A stretch of DNA of 64,000 bases from Adiantum capillus-veneris. Its lineage: Eukaryota; Streptophyta; Polypodiopsida; Polypodiales; Pteridaceae. Both the position numbers and the translations under genes were made by a program. The stretch covers positions 105,597,087-105,661,086 of the forward strand of contig CM043966.1 in the NCBI GenBank assembly GCA_014529385.2, given 5' to 3'. Numbering within the stretch: position 1 is the stretch's first letter; every line of letters begins with the position of its first letter. Positions 44,199 through 56,787 of the stretch are shown one piece after another. Below the pieces are notes generated by a model. It was not told the DNA's origin. It worked only from the letters and a program-made list of their open reading frames with translations, and made no database searches.

Positions 44199-44562
44199 AG
44201 CTAAGTGGTGCCACCTTTTTGGATAGAGCACACTTTACATGCCATCGCCCAGCCGCCAACACACACTCAACACCGTGCATGGTAGGAGGGGCGGCAACCA
44301 AAAGAGACCACCAGCTACATGGCTTAACATTCACTACTTCCATCACCTACTTCGTCTGCAATTCCCTATCGCCGAATGAGAGCTAAGTGGTGCCACCTTT
44401 TTGGATAGAGCACACTTTACATGCCATCGCCCAGCCGCCAACACACACTCAACACCGTGCATGGTAGGAGGGGCGGCAACCAAAAGAGACCACCAGCTAC
44501 ATGGCTTAACATTCACTACTTCCATCACCTACTTCGTCTGCAATTCCCTATCGCCGAATGAG
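44199..44562 (+). repeat. Perfect 182-bp tandem duplication
   Basis: Units 44199-44380 and 44381-44562 appear identical base for base, each starting AGCTAAGTGGTGCCACCTTT and ending CGCCGAATGAG. Identity implies a very recent duplication or an assembly duplication. No gene is recognised in it. Confidence 0.9.
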
Positions 44563-44818
44563 AGCAACTATTGTTTGCATGTTCCTGTCTTGTCTATTGG
44601 GTTTAGTTTAGATGGTCTGCATTTGGCTAGCCTTTTGGCGGACCATGTACACTGCACTTTCAATCGATTATTTTTCCCCCCTCTTTCCTCTCTCAATCCC
44701 CATCATTTCTTAGCATGCACTGCTCGCTATGCATTTAGCAGCACAGCTTACTCTCCCCATCCCAATCGCGCGTCCCAAAACCACTTCAACTTGCTCTCTC
44801 TCTGTCTCTCTCTCTCAC

Positions 44819-44875
44819 GTCTATAGTCAAGCACCTTTCTTCTCATTTTCGTGTCACACCAATAAAGGCCGCAAG

Positions 44876-44928
<53 letters not shown>

Positions 44929-44951
44929 ATAGTCAAGCACCTTTCTTCTCA
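44819..44951 (+). repeat. Tandem host repeat: intact copy (empty site) and Helitron-split copy
   Basis: Copy one (44819-44924) reads GTCTATAGTCAAGCACC…TTCTCATTTTCGTGTCACACC…GCAAGTAAT then (CT)n. Copy two repeats the first 27 bases (44925-44951) exactly and stops at TTCTCA, where the Helitron begins. The missing rest of copy two (TTTTTGTGTCACACC…GCAAGTAAT, CT) resumes at 62293. Confidence 0.9.
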
Positions 44952-44985
44952 CTAGTGTTACAGACCGGCCTCCCGGCCGGTCTGT
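44952..44985 (-). other. Helitron 3' terminus: hairpin plus CTAG
   Basis: On -, an 11-bp perfect stem (arms ACAGACCGGCC / GGCCGGTCTGT, 4-nt loop) lies at 44985-44960, followed by AACA and the terminal CTAG (44955-44952). This is the known plant Helitron end structure, with a rather short 4-nt spacer. Confidence 0.88.
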
Positions 44986-45134
44986 CCCACTTTTCTTTGG
45001 CCGCTTTGCGGTAAAATAAGAATTATTTCTCAAATGATAGTTGTTTGTGACCTCATTTGCAACTCATTGCGACTCTTTCATTGCGATTTTGAATCGTAAT
45101 GTCTTGCTCTCGAGCTTTTTCTTGGGGGTATAGT

Positions 45135-45137
<3 letters not shown>

Positions 45138-45219
<82 letters not shown>

Positions 45220-45414
45220 GGACACATAGGTCCGTTACATCCATAGAAGAATCTTGATTTTAATATAAAATATATGTCCTCTTTTCATTATCCAACTCTC
45301 TCTCACTCTCTCATGGGCACATGGGTGCTTTACGCCCATAGAAGAATCCTGGTTTTAATACAAAATACATGTCCTCTTTTCATTATGCAACCCCCCTCTA
45401 TCTCTCTCTTTATT

Positions 45415-45500
<86 letters not shown>
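45138..45500 (+). repeat. (CT)n, ~96-bp duplication, (GA)n
   Basis: (CT)n at 45138-45216. Two diverged copies of a block with CATAGAAGAATC(T/C)TG(A/G)TTTTAATA…TGTCCTCTTTTCATTAT follow at 45218-45303 and 45314-45397, then (GA)n at 45417-45500. Confidence 0.85.
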
Positions 45501-45501
<1 letters not shown>

Positions 45502-45899
45502 AAGATGAATCAAAAACTAATCGCGAAGTCAAGATGGCTTTTCGATATACATCTTACTCATTTCCCAATTGAATGCCTCCTTATAAAGGTTGACCTGCCT
45601 TTTTAATATGGAAGAAGTTTGCATATTTTTCTATGGGCCGCTTCACAGTCAGTATAGTTCGGGACTACCTATCACACTTGAGAGATTCATCACTACAATC
45701 AATAAACACAATTTGACTCAAAATCTATTTCAAACAACAATCGGCATGACCACGGACAATCAAATATCAATTATTTGTTTCAACTAAAAATGAAGGTGCA
45801 ATAGAAGCATTTGCACCAAGCATCCTTGCTACTACATTCTTCAAATACCATAACCTTATATTAATAACTCAAAATCGTAGTCTCCTACAAATTCTAGTA

Positions 45900-46499
45900 C
45901 GTGCTCTAAACATCCAAGGTCCAAATTCTACCAAATGATGACGTATTTGGCGTGGTGTATCGACTTGAGTAAAAACCCTAAGTCGGTACTGCTCATCAAA
46001 GCCTATAAAGCGGAGAGTTGCATTGATAGGAAGCTGGAAGCCAACAAACCAAATTGTGGCAACTATTTGGTCACCATTCTCATTGTGTTCGAATGCAACA
46101 TGGTAATATCCAAGTGTAAAAGATGACAATTGCCCAAGGTATAATGATAACTCGTAAAGGCCAATAAGTACATGTGAAAATGTGCAACATTGCGTGCATT
46201 AAAAATAAAAATTGTTAGTTGGCACACTTATTGAAACAATTCTACGGCTAATGCTACAGTCACAAAGACTATATATTATCCTAAAACACCAGAGTTCTCC
46301 AAAACATGAACCATTGTATTTGTAGATGCGTGTCCACGCCAACGAAGGGGATCTAAAAAATGACAAAGCAAAATGTATATGGCGATGATGAGAGTAAGAA
46401 CCAATGTCAAAATATGCACACAAGCAAAAACTTACTTTGAACCATTTGAGGTGCACGACCTACAACATATGAAATGGCACGTTGAGGATCCATCTGCCA
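45900..46499 (-). pseudogene. Unknown, possibly spliced, gene at the Helitron 3' side
   Basis: On -, a short frame starting M-D-P-Q-R-A-I-S-Y-V-V-G-R (about 46490) runs to a consensus-like donor AAA|GTAAGT near 46436. A second open piece (46129-45869) reads F-T-L-G-Y-Y-H-V-A-F-E-H-N-E-N-G and V-D-T-P-R-Q-I-R-H-H-L-V-E-F-G. I do not recognise it. It could be a Helitron accessory gene or a captured host fragment. Confidence 0.3.
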
Positions 46500-46619
46500 T
46501 CACAAGAAAGAAAAGGCAATAAGATCATGGAAATGTCATTATTTGTGAGAAATTGTTAATCTATGAAATGAATACAAACAATTCACTATTCCAAGGAGAC
46601 AGCAACATACAAAGATCAT

Positions 46620-48600
46620 CTGGTTGTCAATTGCAACACCTCTTTCTAAACAATATTTGGAGTCCTTGCAGAAGCTGATAAAACCCAATCATTACTTTGT
46701 AACTTTCTATTGTCAACCACAACCTTGATGGCATTTGAAGATCTTACACGAGACATAGCCACATACAACTGTCCATGGCTAAAAACAGGTGATGCCAAAT
46801 ATAGTCCCAAGATTCCAAGTGTTTGCCCCTGTGCCTTGTTGATAGTCATTCCAAATGCAAGCTTGACAGGGATTATCGTCGTCTCATTTCAAAAGGAAGA
46901 CCCAAAGAACTTGTGGTGACAAAATCAATCCGTGGTATCAGCACAATATCCCCAGCATTCTTGCCTGTGATTATCTTTGCTTCTAAAACTCTACCATAGA
47001 GTTGTCTACATATAAGCCTTGTACCATTGCACAAACCACGCCTCACATCCAAATTACGCAACAACATGATTGGGGAATTTTCTTTTAATTTTAGTACATG
47101 CGGTGGATATCCACCCCCAAGATCTAAGTTATTTAGAAACTCAAGTGTATATAAGTGGTGAATTTGGTCCTCATTTGAACAAAGGGAGTCTGCACTCAAG
47201 TACTCTTTGCTTACACCTGGTAGCCATCTCAAAGCAAGACTGTTTATCATAACAATTTCTTTATTTTTTGGCACAAGAATGTCTCGCTCTTTGAAGAAGT
47301 TAGCAAAATTATCAACATAAGACATGCTCCCATATATGTGATCAATCAAATTTTCAATAGAATTCCCTTCCAAAAGCATGTTAGCGGGAATGATGACATC
47401 ATCATTGTCAGCATCTGCATGCACATCACCATTGCCAATGTCAAATACCCATGTTGCAAAGACTCTTTCTGTCTGAATTGTGGCGGAGTCCACCAAACGC
47501 ATGTTTTCTGTCAATTTCAAAACCTCTATTTGTTTCCATATGTTTGAATTGCACAACGACGCCCCCACTATGTCCTCACATCGCCCCTTTGGAACAAGTG
47601 GCAAAATTTGTCTAAAGTCACCTCCCAACAATAGTGTCTTGCCTCCAAACAAAACATCTTTCTGCATGATGTCTCGCAACGTTCTATCAAAAGCCTCAAA
47701 AGAATGTCTATGGATCATGGGGGCCTCGTCCCATACAATCAAAGCGGTTTGCTTTAGTAGTTCTACAAGATTGCTAGTGACCTTCACATTACATGTAAAG
47801 TGGCTATTAAGCTCTATAGGTATTTTGAATCGTGAATGAGTGGTTCTTCCATTAGTGAGAAGCAATGCAACAATTCCAGACGATGCACAAGCTAGTGCAA
47901 TTTTTTGTTGGCCTCGTAATCGAGAGAGCAAGGCATTATATACAAAAGTTTTCCTGACCCCCCAGGCCCATCCAAGAAGAATGTACATCCCCTATTTTAT
48001 TCAACACCTTCTAGAACTGTATGATAAGCATGGAATTGACCTACATTTAATAATCTCTCCATCTCTGAGGCTAAGTTTGATTGCTTGTGTACATCAAACA
48101 TTCTCTCCTCTCGAAGCAAACTATTCTCAAGCATCTGTAATTGTGATCTATCAATTTGAGGCATGCTAGGAAAGTCACCCAAGATCTTTCCATGTACCCT
48201 CAACAAATTATCCAAGATTTTCAAAGCCTGTATCATTGCCTGATTGGACAAATCATCATCATGACCATGAGTTGTTAGCACATGAAAATAGTCCTCAGAA
48301 AATTGTACGGAGAACTTTGTCCATAATAGCTCGGGAGAGACTGGTGCACAATACACAAGTATGATTGCAAAAAGCTCACACAACTGTTGTCCGCTTCGGA
48401 TAAAACTTGCCTCTTCCAAGCACATCATCCATTCCTCATCACTTTGTAGCATCCCTCTAGCATTGCAAGCATCCTTGAAGGTGGGATAAGTGCAACCATC
48501 AACAGTCTGGAGATCTTTAAATGAAGTGCTACCCTTGCATACAGTAAGTAGCATTCGTAAGTAGTACAAGTCTCCAACAGATGGGACTACATTGTATATT
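46620..48600 (-). pseudogene. Helitron PIF1-like DNA helicase domain
   Basis: The upstream part (48569-47997) is in the Rep frame and includes Y-Y-L-R-M-L-L and G-C-T-Y-P-T-F-K-D-A. The Walker A motif (F-F-L-D-G-P-G-G-S-G-K, about 47955-47985) is followed by a one-base deletion in the A run, so T-F-V-Y-N-A-L-L continues in another frame. Walker B reads L-I-V-W-D-E-A-P-M (about 47725). Later motifs include L-L-G-G-D-F-R-Q-I-L-P-L-V, L-T-E-N-M-R-L and, after a second frameshift near 46870, A-F-G-M-T-I-N-K-A-Q-G-Q-T and F-S-H-G-Q-L-Y-V-A-M-S-R. These are diagnostic of the SF1B helicase fused to Helitron Rep. A stop interrupts the extreme C-terminus (N-I-V-stop-K-E-V-L). Confidence 0.9.
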
Positions 48601-48653
48601 CGACCAATGCAGTCACCTTTCTTACGTGCAGTCCAACATTTTTTATCTTTATT

Positions 48654-50705
48654 CTAAACCCATCTTTCTGGGAAGTCTATGTAACGAAGATTGTGTGCAG
48701 TAGGTTCAATTTGATTTATGGAAAACCATTCTGTTACTGTTGTTCTTTTGTTACCATCATTCCTCAAAAGTTCTCTTATGTCGGTCGTGTCTTGAAAGGT
48801 CACAGTGTTTTGCATGGGAAGGTGGACATGCAATCTTTGTACCGATGGCTTTTCACAGTGCATGTCAAAACCAAAGATTCTCCATATTGCTTCAGATGAG
48901 GACACATAGCGTGCATCAAGGTAGCTTTTTATCTTGTCAACAATACCTTCCCCACCTTGCATCACAGTGGTTGCTCGATCATGCCCTTTATATAAGTACT
49001 TGTACAAATACTTCACAGCACTAATTGTAGAGCACACCTTTACAATCACATACTTTCCATCATCCCTTCTCATGTATGTGGGATACCCATTGCTATCAAG
49101 CGTCGTGGAAACACAAAACTTTCGAGGGTACTTGAACCTACACTTTCCTTCTCTCATACATGGACATTAGGGATACTCAATACCACAAGGGCCATGTACA
49201 TTAGAGCGACAAATTATCTCATATAGCTCAGGGAAGGATTGCTTATCAGGAAGTTCTGCACAAACCAACCTATCATAGTCAGCTAATTCCACAGGCTTAA
49301 ATCTGCTTGCAAGAATCAACAAAATATGTGCATGTGGTAGACCTCTCTTTTGAAACTCGATTACGGACACGTGACCTACTACATCTCCAAACACTGACCT
49401 CTTAATCAATAGAGACATAATATCCCTAAACTTTTGGTAGAATACTCTGCTCACCAAATCTGGATGATCTGAAGTATCTTGTCCATGCAATAACGCATCT
49501 TGTATCTCTCCCCAGTGTGGATTACAAGTGAATGTTATGAATAAATCAGGTTTTCCTTTCTTTCGCACTATAGCCATAGAGTCCTGATATAATTGATGCA
49601 TATATCTTGGCCCTCCTATGAATGAAGATGGTAAGACTATCCGTCGGCCGCTTTGCCTACCAATGACTCCCTCGACTCCATCTCTTGTTCCAACCATATA
49701 CACCAAACCTGCATATGATTCAGCCCGAAGTGTGTCTTGGTGATTTCTCACCCACAATAACCTAGACTCTTCCATTGAGCTATATGCATCTACAATGTAT
49801 TGTTGGAGGAGTCTACTCCCTCGTAGGAGGCACTGTATACTGTCATCCCTTACTTGAAGCCGATACGCATAATAATCTTTTTGACTTGGCCCCATAGAAA
49901 TATGCCATCCATCTTCACCCCGTGGAAATAGGAGTACATACAACAATGACATATATGCTCTGTGTGTGTTAGACACTCTTTTCAGTCCTCCGTGTACTAA
50001 GTCGATTAAGATGTCACGATGGTCGACGATCATTTCGTCCCCATGATCCGGCATAATAGCTGCAATCTCTCTACCACGTGGTGCTACATACTGCCAACCG
50101 CTCGCTCGGTTTTTTATCACCATAGAGATATTAGAAGCTTGTGGGGTTTGCATCATTGCACCGATAGAACGAAAGGCTTGTGCATACGGATTGTAACAAT
50201 GCATCATATTCTGCAGAATATGCAAGGTGCACTCATTTAGATCTTTTACCTGGCGTAATCTATTTTGCAGCTCGTGCTCTGTGTCATAGAAGTAAAGTTG
50301 TGCAAAGCATGGTGCTATGTTAGCTTCTTGATTGGGCATCAAGGGACCAATGCTATGATATGTTTGACCATGTACTCTAAATGTGTAAACTCCTCTACCT
50401 CTCATAAACCTATCATCTGTATGTGCACCCAAAGATGCAAAAGCCAATACACTATTATAGGCACGTATGTTTTGCAAAAATTCTCTACTTGCTAATGTCC
50501 TGTCGTGCATGAGATGCACCAATTCATTTGGTGGAGGCAATAATGGAAGAAGCTTCACTTCACCATCGCCACAACAGTACTTTCCAACAAAATTTTGAAA
50601 TGTTTTCCCTTCGCTTTTCCAGCACATTGCTTGGCATTTGTTGCAGGAATAGACAAGTCCACCAAGATTGTGTAGCAAGCACTTGCCATATTGGAGAGGC
50701 AACAA
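48654..50705 (-). pseudogene. Helitron Rep (HUH endonuclease) domain
   Basis: An N-terminal Cys motif (C-N-K-C-Q-A-M-C-W) begins the recognisable part. Then come N-I-R-A-Y-N-S-V-L-A-F-A-S-L-G-A, L-L-F-P-R-G-E-D-G-W-H, L-P-S-S-F-I-G-G-P-R-Y-M, and the HUH motif in L-P-H-A-H-I-L-L (about 49325). An in-frame TAA at 49167-49169 separates these from the catalytic tyrosine motif K-Y-L-Y-K-Y-L-Y-K-G-H-D (about 48985-49015). The frame is unchanged across the stop and across a second stop at 48654. Rep nicks and joins Helitron ends. Both metal-binding His and both Tyr residues are still present. The frame has no ATG at 50705, so the true start lies upstream, probably across an intron. Confidence 0.92.
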
Positions 50706-50806
50706 AGAGGAGATAGTATTGGCCCCTTGTTAAGGATACACATAGCATATGGACAAGCACCCCTTTTCAACCTTGTTAAAGTTACCTTAATTATATGCAG
50801 TAAATG

Positions 50807-51172
50807 TCACATTATGTACAATGTATCTACCACCACATCATCTTCGTTGTCATCATTCACCATTACAATTTTCTCATCACTATCACCAATTTCATTTCCC
50901 ATGCATTCTAAAGTAGCATGATCATTTCCATGTTTCAAAAGACACTCGTGGTCCAAACTATTACGGTCAAATTGGTGAGTAGTAGGAAGCATTGGTCGGT
51001 CACTTTGCAAAGTGTTTTGAATTTCTTGCAAAGGCTGTTGAACCCTACTTCTTGCATTCTCTGGTCTAGCCCTACGTGTCTCATCAAACATTCGAACGCG
51101 TTTTGCACGTCTAGGAGATAATATTCGTGGTTCAAACACAATATCTGCACAAGTAAAAAGGAATCTATGCAC
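50807..51172 (-). pseudogene. Unknown ORF just upstream of Rep
   Basis: A 121-codon frame with a basic N-terminal half (R-R-A-K-R-V-R-M-F-D-E-T-R-R-A-R) and an acidic C-terminus (V-N-D-D-N-E-D-D-V-V-V-D). It may be the N-terminal exon of the Rep-helicase gene, as plant Helitron Reps often carry such basic leaders, but the splice junction is not proven. Confidence 0.4.
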
Positions 51173-51367
51173 ATGTCATTCTTTAAAGCTTGAATATTTG
51201 TGTAATACAATGGCAATACACATGTCGATAATAAGAGAAAACAAACATAGCAATTTATTTACGTAAATTCACATCAATACAATAAAAGATCACACAAAAT
51301 AGTTTATTGAATAAGAAAGATCTCAATTACATCCAAGACGTATGCCTTGAAAGCTTCTAAGAGCAAC

Positions 51368-52145
51368 CTAAGAGGTACTTGTTTTCTCAATATTACTCTT
51401 GATTATGGCATTCAGCTTGTTTGTGGTTTCTCTTATCTCACCTGCACATGCGATATATCTATTTGCTACAGCATTTAGCTTATTTGTAGTACTCCTTATT
51501 TGAGGAACAATGCTATCCAATACATTCACATGATCTTCATTTGTTTTACTATAAAGATCATCAAGACGTTTTAGAATTTGGTCTTGTGTCTTCTGTACGC
51601 GAATTATCTGTGCTTGCAAGTGGTTATGGTTTCTCATTGCATTGCTCTTTATTTGACTTATCTCTTCTCGGACCTTGCACAAATATCCGCCTTCGGCTTC
51701 CATGGAGCCTATCAAGTCAGAAATAGTGTCCATAGAAGCATCATGCTTATCTTCAAATCTAATACAAGAAGACTATATTTCCTGTAAGGACTTAATGATG
51801 CGTTTACTTGGAGCCATGAAGGGAAGAATTTTTCCACGACGCTTAGCAGTGTGTCTACGTGTCATTGTTACATGATTCATAGAAGTTCCTACAATGGTAG
51901 TCCCTATCTTGGTTGACTTCACTATTCGAGATGAGCTTGATGGATTTTTGTTGCAATGCTTTTCCACCCTACATGTAGTAAGCGTTGCAGGAAGCTTCCT
52001 CGCAAGTCCCTTTGCCACTCGAACGTTTTTAGGTGTTATTGCACTTTCCAACATTGGTAGCACAAGAGATGGGCTATTATCTAAGTTGGTAGTGGCTGAC
52101 TGGTCATTGCCAATAACCAAAGACGTGCTATTGTTAATCTCAATT
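51368..52145 (-). pseudogene. Unknown coiled-coil protein carried by the Helitron
   Basis: One frame, broken by a single TAG near 51773. The upstream half is basic with several S/T-rich stretches and H-T-A-K-R-R-G-K. The downstream half is helical (I-R-S-T-T-N-K-L-N-A and the near repeat I-R-E-T-T-N-K-L-N-A). A plausible splice acceptor (CGTGCAG) precedes the frame at about 52155. It is not an RPA-type OB-fold that I can recognise. Host capture or a Helitron accessory protein are both possible. Confidence 0.45.
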
Positions 52146-52190
52146 ACTGCTGCACGATGAAAAAATTTACAAATTGGTTATTAGGATCTT

Positions 52191-52251
52191 GGGGGGGGGG
52201 GGGGGGGGGGGGGAGAGAGAGAGAGAGAGAGATAAGAGAGAGAGAGAGAGT
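52191..52251 (+). repeat. G23 homopolymer and GA microsatellite
   Basis: A run of 23 G residues (52191-52213) leads into interrupted (GA)n. Length is uncertain because such runs are error-prone. Confidence 0.85.
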
Positions 52252-52600
52252 TTCACTTAAGGATAGACAGGGAGATAATAGAAGACATATGAGAGCAAGA
52301 ACAAATGTGCATTGATTCTATATACCCAAAAGAGTTAAGAAAGTGTATAAACCCAATACAAATTTGAAACACTTCACATATACACATTGAGGGAGGGACA
52401 AAGATAAAGAGAGAGCGGGGGGGAGGGGGGGTGGATACTTTTATATGAAGCATTTCACTTTGTTTTTTGGTATGTAAACATATACAATGCAACGTACTTG
52501 CAAGTATCATTGAAAATTATGAATGCTCTCTATCTAGTCTAAAAGTGCTATACTATTCCTTCTTGAACCACTAATTTAAAGACATCGCTAACCTTTTATG

Positions 52601-52852
52601 CTAACAATGCCCCAAAGTATATTTATACCCAACATAGATATCTTCAAGCAACTCCTTTGCCTTTCGAGGAAGAAAGACCCTTGTGCTCTTCTGAGGAAGT
52701 TTCGGATGTTTTGGAAAATCACGTTTTGCTATCACTCTATGGCGCTTATGGTGGGGGCATTGATTGTGTGCAATTGCAAGCTTTCCATTGGTCAATTGAT
52801 CCTTTTCAAGGTCTTCAATTACGCTCATATATGTGGCAATTTTTGTAGACAT
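52601..52852 (-). pseudogene. Small basic ORF, possible exon
   Basis: An 83-codon frame reading M-S-T-K-I-A-T-Y-M-S-V-I-E-D-L, then a His/Lys/Arg-rich centre and P-R-K-A-K-E-L-L-E-D-I-Y-V-G. It lies between GA tracts inside the Helitron. It could be an upstream exon of the coiled-coil gene. No family recognised. Confidence 0.3.
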
Positions 52853-52889
52853 ATCCTAATAGAAACACATTCTTAGTTATGGCACAATC

Positions 52890-53266
<377 letters not shown>

Positions 53267-53441
53267 TTTTAAATGAAAGCTCCAAATTCTTTCCAAACTC
53301 AGGAGGCTAGCTTACATAACAAAAGCTCATCTAGTATGAAACTCTAAAACATTTTGTTGACTCCCAAGCTACCCAGGCTACCTTACATAATAGACTTAGA
53401 TACTTTATTTCCTTGAAACCCTTAAAGCATTTTCTAAGATC

Positions 53442-54605
53442 CTAAAAAAAGGCTGGCATCATTTCTGTCAATGGCCTTAAACACTTGGAAGGCTCCAAAC
53501 GCATACAATGGAGCTTCTTATCAAGGTCCACCAATGACTTTCTTTCACTAAATCGGAAATAGTTTGCTCTCATAATGAAAGAAATGTGTTGTATTTGACT
53601 TGCTGCATCAGTATCCTCCCAGCCGGTCTCATGGAGTGAAGCAAACTCTTCACAAAAAGTGCAAATTTGCAAAATCATCCAAGATAAAGCATATACATCC
53701 ACACCTTTTGTGTAGACATCTTCATCATCGGTTCCCATCAGCTCTGTAGCCAGCCATGGTCTCAAGTCATGATCCTTCCTATGTGGAGTCTGGGACACAC
53801 GCTTCTCGTAACCCATTCTGGGACACACGCTTCTCGTAACCCAAGCTCCATTGAAATAAGGGAAGATACTTATCCATGGAACTTGTCGTGTATGTCCGAT
53901 GCTTCGAACAATCCCGTTATGCATAAGATCCACACTTAACTCTTTTTCAAATGACTTGAGGCGAATTTTCAGGGGGTCCCAAGTACATTTTTGCAACATA
54001 AAATGTACCTCTCGGAAAGAAAGAGATACCCTTTAGTTGCACTTTTTGGCATTCTCCATAAGATCCACGCCCTAGTGTAGCAAGGCGCAAGATTGCATCA
54101 TGCTCAACACCAATAGAAAAAGTACATGAAGAATTTCTAAGCGTGCTATCCAAGTAGTCAGCAAGAGCATTTTCCATAAATATTTCTCTGTCTTCCACAG
54201 CAATGGCCCTATGAGCTTGGGCCGCTCTCAGTTTCTTGGAGAAGAAAAATTGTACATCCATATCGCGGGCTCACTTGGTCTTTTCCTTCTGTGCACGCCA
54301 TTGCAAGTCCCATTCCTTCAGCCTTTCAAAGTTCACACAAGTGGAAAGCCATCACGTAAATCAATGCCACATTTTGTCATGTTGCCGATGAGTGAGGACA
54401 TACACAAGCATGCCTTGTCCACTTCAATAGGATAAACCGTGCTTTTTCTAGCGCTGCTTATTGCCTCTCTAAGCAAGTGGTCTAAAAGAATAGGACGCTC
54501 CAAGGTGTGAGCAATCTCATTCACTGTGAGTGCACTAACCTTGGTACATAGGGAGATGCGCAGGGCTTTTAACATAGCCTTCTTCTGCTCCTCAAGAGTG
54601 GCCAT
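53442..54605 (-). pseudogene. Protein kinase gene fragment lacking the catalytic loop
   Basis: It starts at a true ATG (54605, MATLEEQKKAMLKALRIS) with a helical N-terminal region of about 150 residues. A kinase N-lobe follows: L-G-R-G-S-Y-G-E-C (glycine loop), T-F-Y-V-A-K-M-Y (Lys of VAK), and E-L-S-V-D-L-M-H-N-G-I-V-R-S-I-G-H-T (helix C to strand 4). Then comes P-Y-F-N-G-A. The C-lobe resumes at R-P-W-L-A-T-E-L-M-G and Y-T-K-G-V-D-V-Y-A-L-S-W-M-I-L (APE and DVxSxG region). HRD and DFG should lie between, but only about 30 residues are there, containing a 28-bp tandem duplication (53789-53843). Frameshifts lie near 54330 and 53960. Best read as a host kinase piece captured by the Helitron, intronless as seen here, and dead. 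Confidence 0.7.
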
Positions 54606-55159
54606 TCTAATTTAAGAAAAAAGACCTTAATTGTTAATAGATTTTGATACAAACTTCCCAAAACAAATAAGTTGTAAGTGCAAAGAGAGAGAGAGAGAGA
54701 AAGCATACAATTTCACACATTATCAATAGCTCATACCATCGTCGACTACAGACCTTACATCTATGAAAATAAATTCTAGATGTAAACTATACTAAATTCA
54801 GTGTCATGAGTGTTCCCTAAGGCCATTAGATGATGCAACCAAGTGAAATGATATCAGTGACGCACAACACCAAAGAACATGGTGCATCATCAAAAGAAGA
54901 CGTGTATCTTGAAGACACTCTAAAGGCAAACATTGTGGTATAATGACACACATGGACAAATATTGCATGACCAAATGTCAAAAACCAACATATGTATCAA
55001 CTCAATATAGCACACATGGACAATATATAACCAAGTGCCATATTGAGATCATGCCCTTTCACCTAGATTATTGACGCATACAATATAACGCCACAAAAGA
55101 TAACACATTCCCTTAACACGACATAGTAAGTCAAATTAATGGCCTAATGTCGAGGGAAT

Positions 55160-55192
<33 letters not shown>

Positions 55193-55262
55193 AACACATA
55201 ATGTCATTTGATTAAACTATACAATTTTTCCATCTTCAATACACACACATACACACACACAC

Positions 55263-56066
<804 letters not shown>

Positions 56067-56502
56067 CATACATTTTTTTAGAGGTTGTTTTTTTAAAAGT
56101 GAGAAACATACAAATGCTAGAGACTTTCAACATAAAAAACTAAAAAAAATTTCAATTCAAACTATTATGCATGGCAGCTCACCACTGCTTCACGAAAGAC
56201 CTACGTATGAAATCCCATCTTTTTTTTTTTGTGAAGGTGATAAAACACACGGCTTGCACCTTGATTTAAATAAAACGGTTCTAAAGAGAAACTTCATTTA
56301 CTTTCATGGGTCCATAATCCGCTGAATTAATCTCATCTATTTAAATATAAATTAATTTTACTTAACTGCTTTAGAACGCCAACACAGCTCTACACCTTGT
56401 TTAAAAATGCCAACGTTACTCTTTAAAAATGCCAACATCTACACATCTAAGCTAATTTAGTGCCATCCCCATCCTTTGGTATTTTCTAACTAAGTTCTCT
56501 CT

Positions 56503-56524
56503 CTCTTCTTCTTCTTCTTCTTCT

Positions 56525-56558
<34 letters not shown>
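56503..56558 (+). repeat. (CTT)n then (CT)n
   Basis: A TTC/CTT run passes into CT repeats just upstream of the LINE. Confidence 0.9.
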
Positions 56559-56562
<4 letters not shown>

Positions 56563-56787
56563 GCAGCCGTTTTTTGACCTAGTAGACAACAGTCCACTCT
56601 TTTGATCATAACTTCTTCATCCGAACTCCGATTTGGGTGATCTATAGCCTCAATCGAAGAGCACGAAGTCCTCTACGCATTGATGTAAAGACAAAAATTT
56701 TCAGAGTTATGGAAGGCGTTTCTGTAGCAGCATTTCCGAAGTGAACAGGTTCAACAAAATTGATTCTCATCTCCTATTTTACATACA

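Noticed and set aside
44199-44562. LTR pair of a tiny element
   Set aside because: The units are directly adjacent with no internal region, so this is a tandem duplication.
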